A stretch of 6,357 bases of DNA from Chthonomonas sp. UBA2391 (GTDB lineage Bacteria > Armatimonadota > Fimbriimonadia > Fimbriimonadales > Fimbriimonadaceae): NCBI GenBank assembly GCA_002343825.1, contig DDSL01000148.1, positions 1 to 6,357 on the forward strand, written 5' to 3'. Numbering within the stretch: the first letter of the stretch is position 1; every line of letters starts with the position of its first letter. Positions 6,195-6,357 of this stretch are shown here, piece by piece. The notes beneath the pieces are model-generated. The model saw only the letters and a list, made by a program, of their open reading frames with translations. It was not told where the DNA came from and made no database searches. The position numbers were made by a program, and so were the translations under genes.

Positions 6195-6200
6195 AGTTTA
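6195..6200 (-). promoter_or_regulatory. Possible -10 element for the cyclase operon
   Basis: On the - strand TAAACT ends 9 nt before the cyclase ATG, in an AT-rich stretch just past the 16S terminator. No Shine-Dalgarno separates it from the ATG, which would fit a leaderless or very short-leader mRNA. The -35 region is only T-rich (TTTTTA), so support is thin. Confidence 0.3.
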
Positions 6201-6216
6201 ATGGAAAATGAGGGAG

Positions 6217-6257
6217 ATAAAAAGCGAAAGGCCCGGAAATCCTAAGATTTCCGAGCC
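6217..6257 (-). terminator. Intrinsic terminator of the 16S rRNA transcript
   Basis: Read on the - strand, GGCTCGGAAATC and GATTTCCGGGCC form a 12-bp stem with a TTAG loop, followed by TTTCGCTTTTTAT. One pair is a U-G wobble on the - strand, whereas the + strand would have a C-A mismatch there. The stem is thus better on the - strand and points to transcription in the 16S direction. It lies 78 nt after the 16S 3' end and 32 nt before the cyclase ATG. Confidence 0.82.
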
Positions 6258-6300
6258 TAACTTTCAAAGCTCAAAGCGATGCGTGTTCGACCTGGATATG

Positions 6301-6323
6301 TCGTTCCGATTGGATCGGAACGA
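6301..6323 (-). other. Perfect 10-bp hairpin just downstream of 16S rRNA
   Basis: TCGTTCCGAT and ATCGGAACGA are exact complements around a 3-nt loop. The hairpin begins 12 nt after the 16S 3' end on the transcribed strand. It has no T-tract and is too far from the terminator to be part of it. A role in pre-16S 3' processing or 3'-end protection is inferred from position only. Confidence 0.6.
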
Positions 6324-6335
6324 GTACTTATCCTT

Positions 6336-6357
6336 AAAGGAGGTGATCCACCCACAC
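6336..6357 (-). rRNA. rrs: 16S rRNA, extreme 3' end (gene continues beyond window)
   Basis: The last 22 nt of the window, read on the - strand, are the universal 16S 3' terminus: GGATCACCTCC followed by TTT, holding the anti-Shine-Dalgarno CCTCC. The preceding GTGTGGGT is the 3' arm of helix 45. The exact mature end is placed by comparison with other bacteria and could be 1-3 nt off. The rest of the gene lies beyond the window. The intact anti-Shine-Dalgarno agrees with the GGAGG/GGAG sites seen before rpmA and the CtlX-like gene. Confidence 0.93.

Noticed and set aside
6258..6335. tRNA in the 16S downstream spacer
   Set aside because: The 78-nt length is tempting, but there is no cloverleaf, no T-loop GGTTCRA consensus and no acceptor stem. 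A short hairpin and the terminator account for the structure.
6332..6340. AAGGA directly after the 16S anti-Shine-Dalgarno, able to pair with it in the precursor
   Set aside because: A similar AAGGA follows the 16S in Bacillus, and the loop would be too tight for a stable local stem, so I do not treat it as special.

Overview
This window comes from a moderately GC-rich bacterium. Genes are tightly packed, Shine-Dalgarno sequences vary in strength, and one protein is exported and carries a PEP-CTERM tail. A 16S rRNA gene appears to end in its own terminator instead of running into a tRNA/23S spacer. These traits would suit Armatimonadota (Fimbriimonadia-like) or a similar environmental lineage. 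That placement is inference: no single marker here fixes the taxon, and only 22 nt of 16S are visible.

Left half, + strand (1-3134): the C-terminal two thirds of the ribosome-associated GTPase TypA/BipA are followed by a 153-nt gap with a candidate promoter and a foldable leader. Next come rplU (L21) and rpmA (L27), 6 nt apart and closed by a strong intrinsic terminator. A short intergenic region then holds a 9-bp tandem repeat that includes an 11-bp-arm palindrome. An M42-family metallo-aminopeptidase follows. This half is ribosome and protein-turnover housekeeping.

Centre (3135-3242): a 108-nt convergent gap contains a bulged GC-rich hairpin and no gene.

Right half, - strand (6357 down to 3243), read leftwards: the extreme 3' end of a 16S rRNA, a perfect 10-bp hairpin just after it, and an intrinsic terminator about 80 nt downstream. 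Then come three co-directional genes: a four-helix membrane class III nucleotide cyclase, a CtlX-like amidinotransferase-fold hydrolase coupled to it by an ATGA stop/start overlap, and, after 34 nt, a secreted trypsin-like serine protease with a PEP-CTERM sorting tail. The first two are almost certainly one transcript; the protease may be part of it.

I see no mobile element, CRISPR array, tRNA gene, origin or defence system. The points most worth a second look are the apparently unlinked 16S gene, the cyclase/CtlX coupling with unusual substrate-pocket residues in the cyclase, and the 9-bp repeat block.
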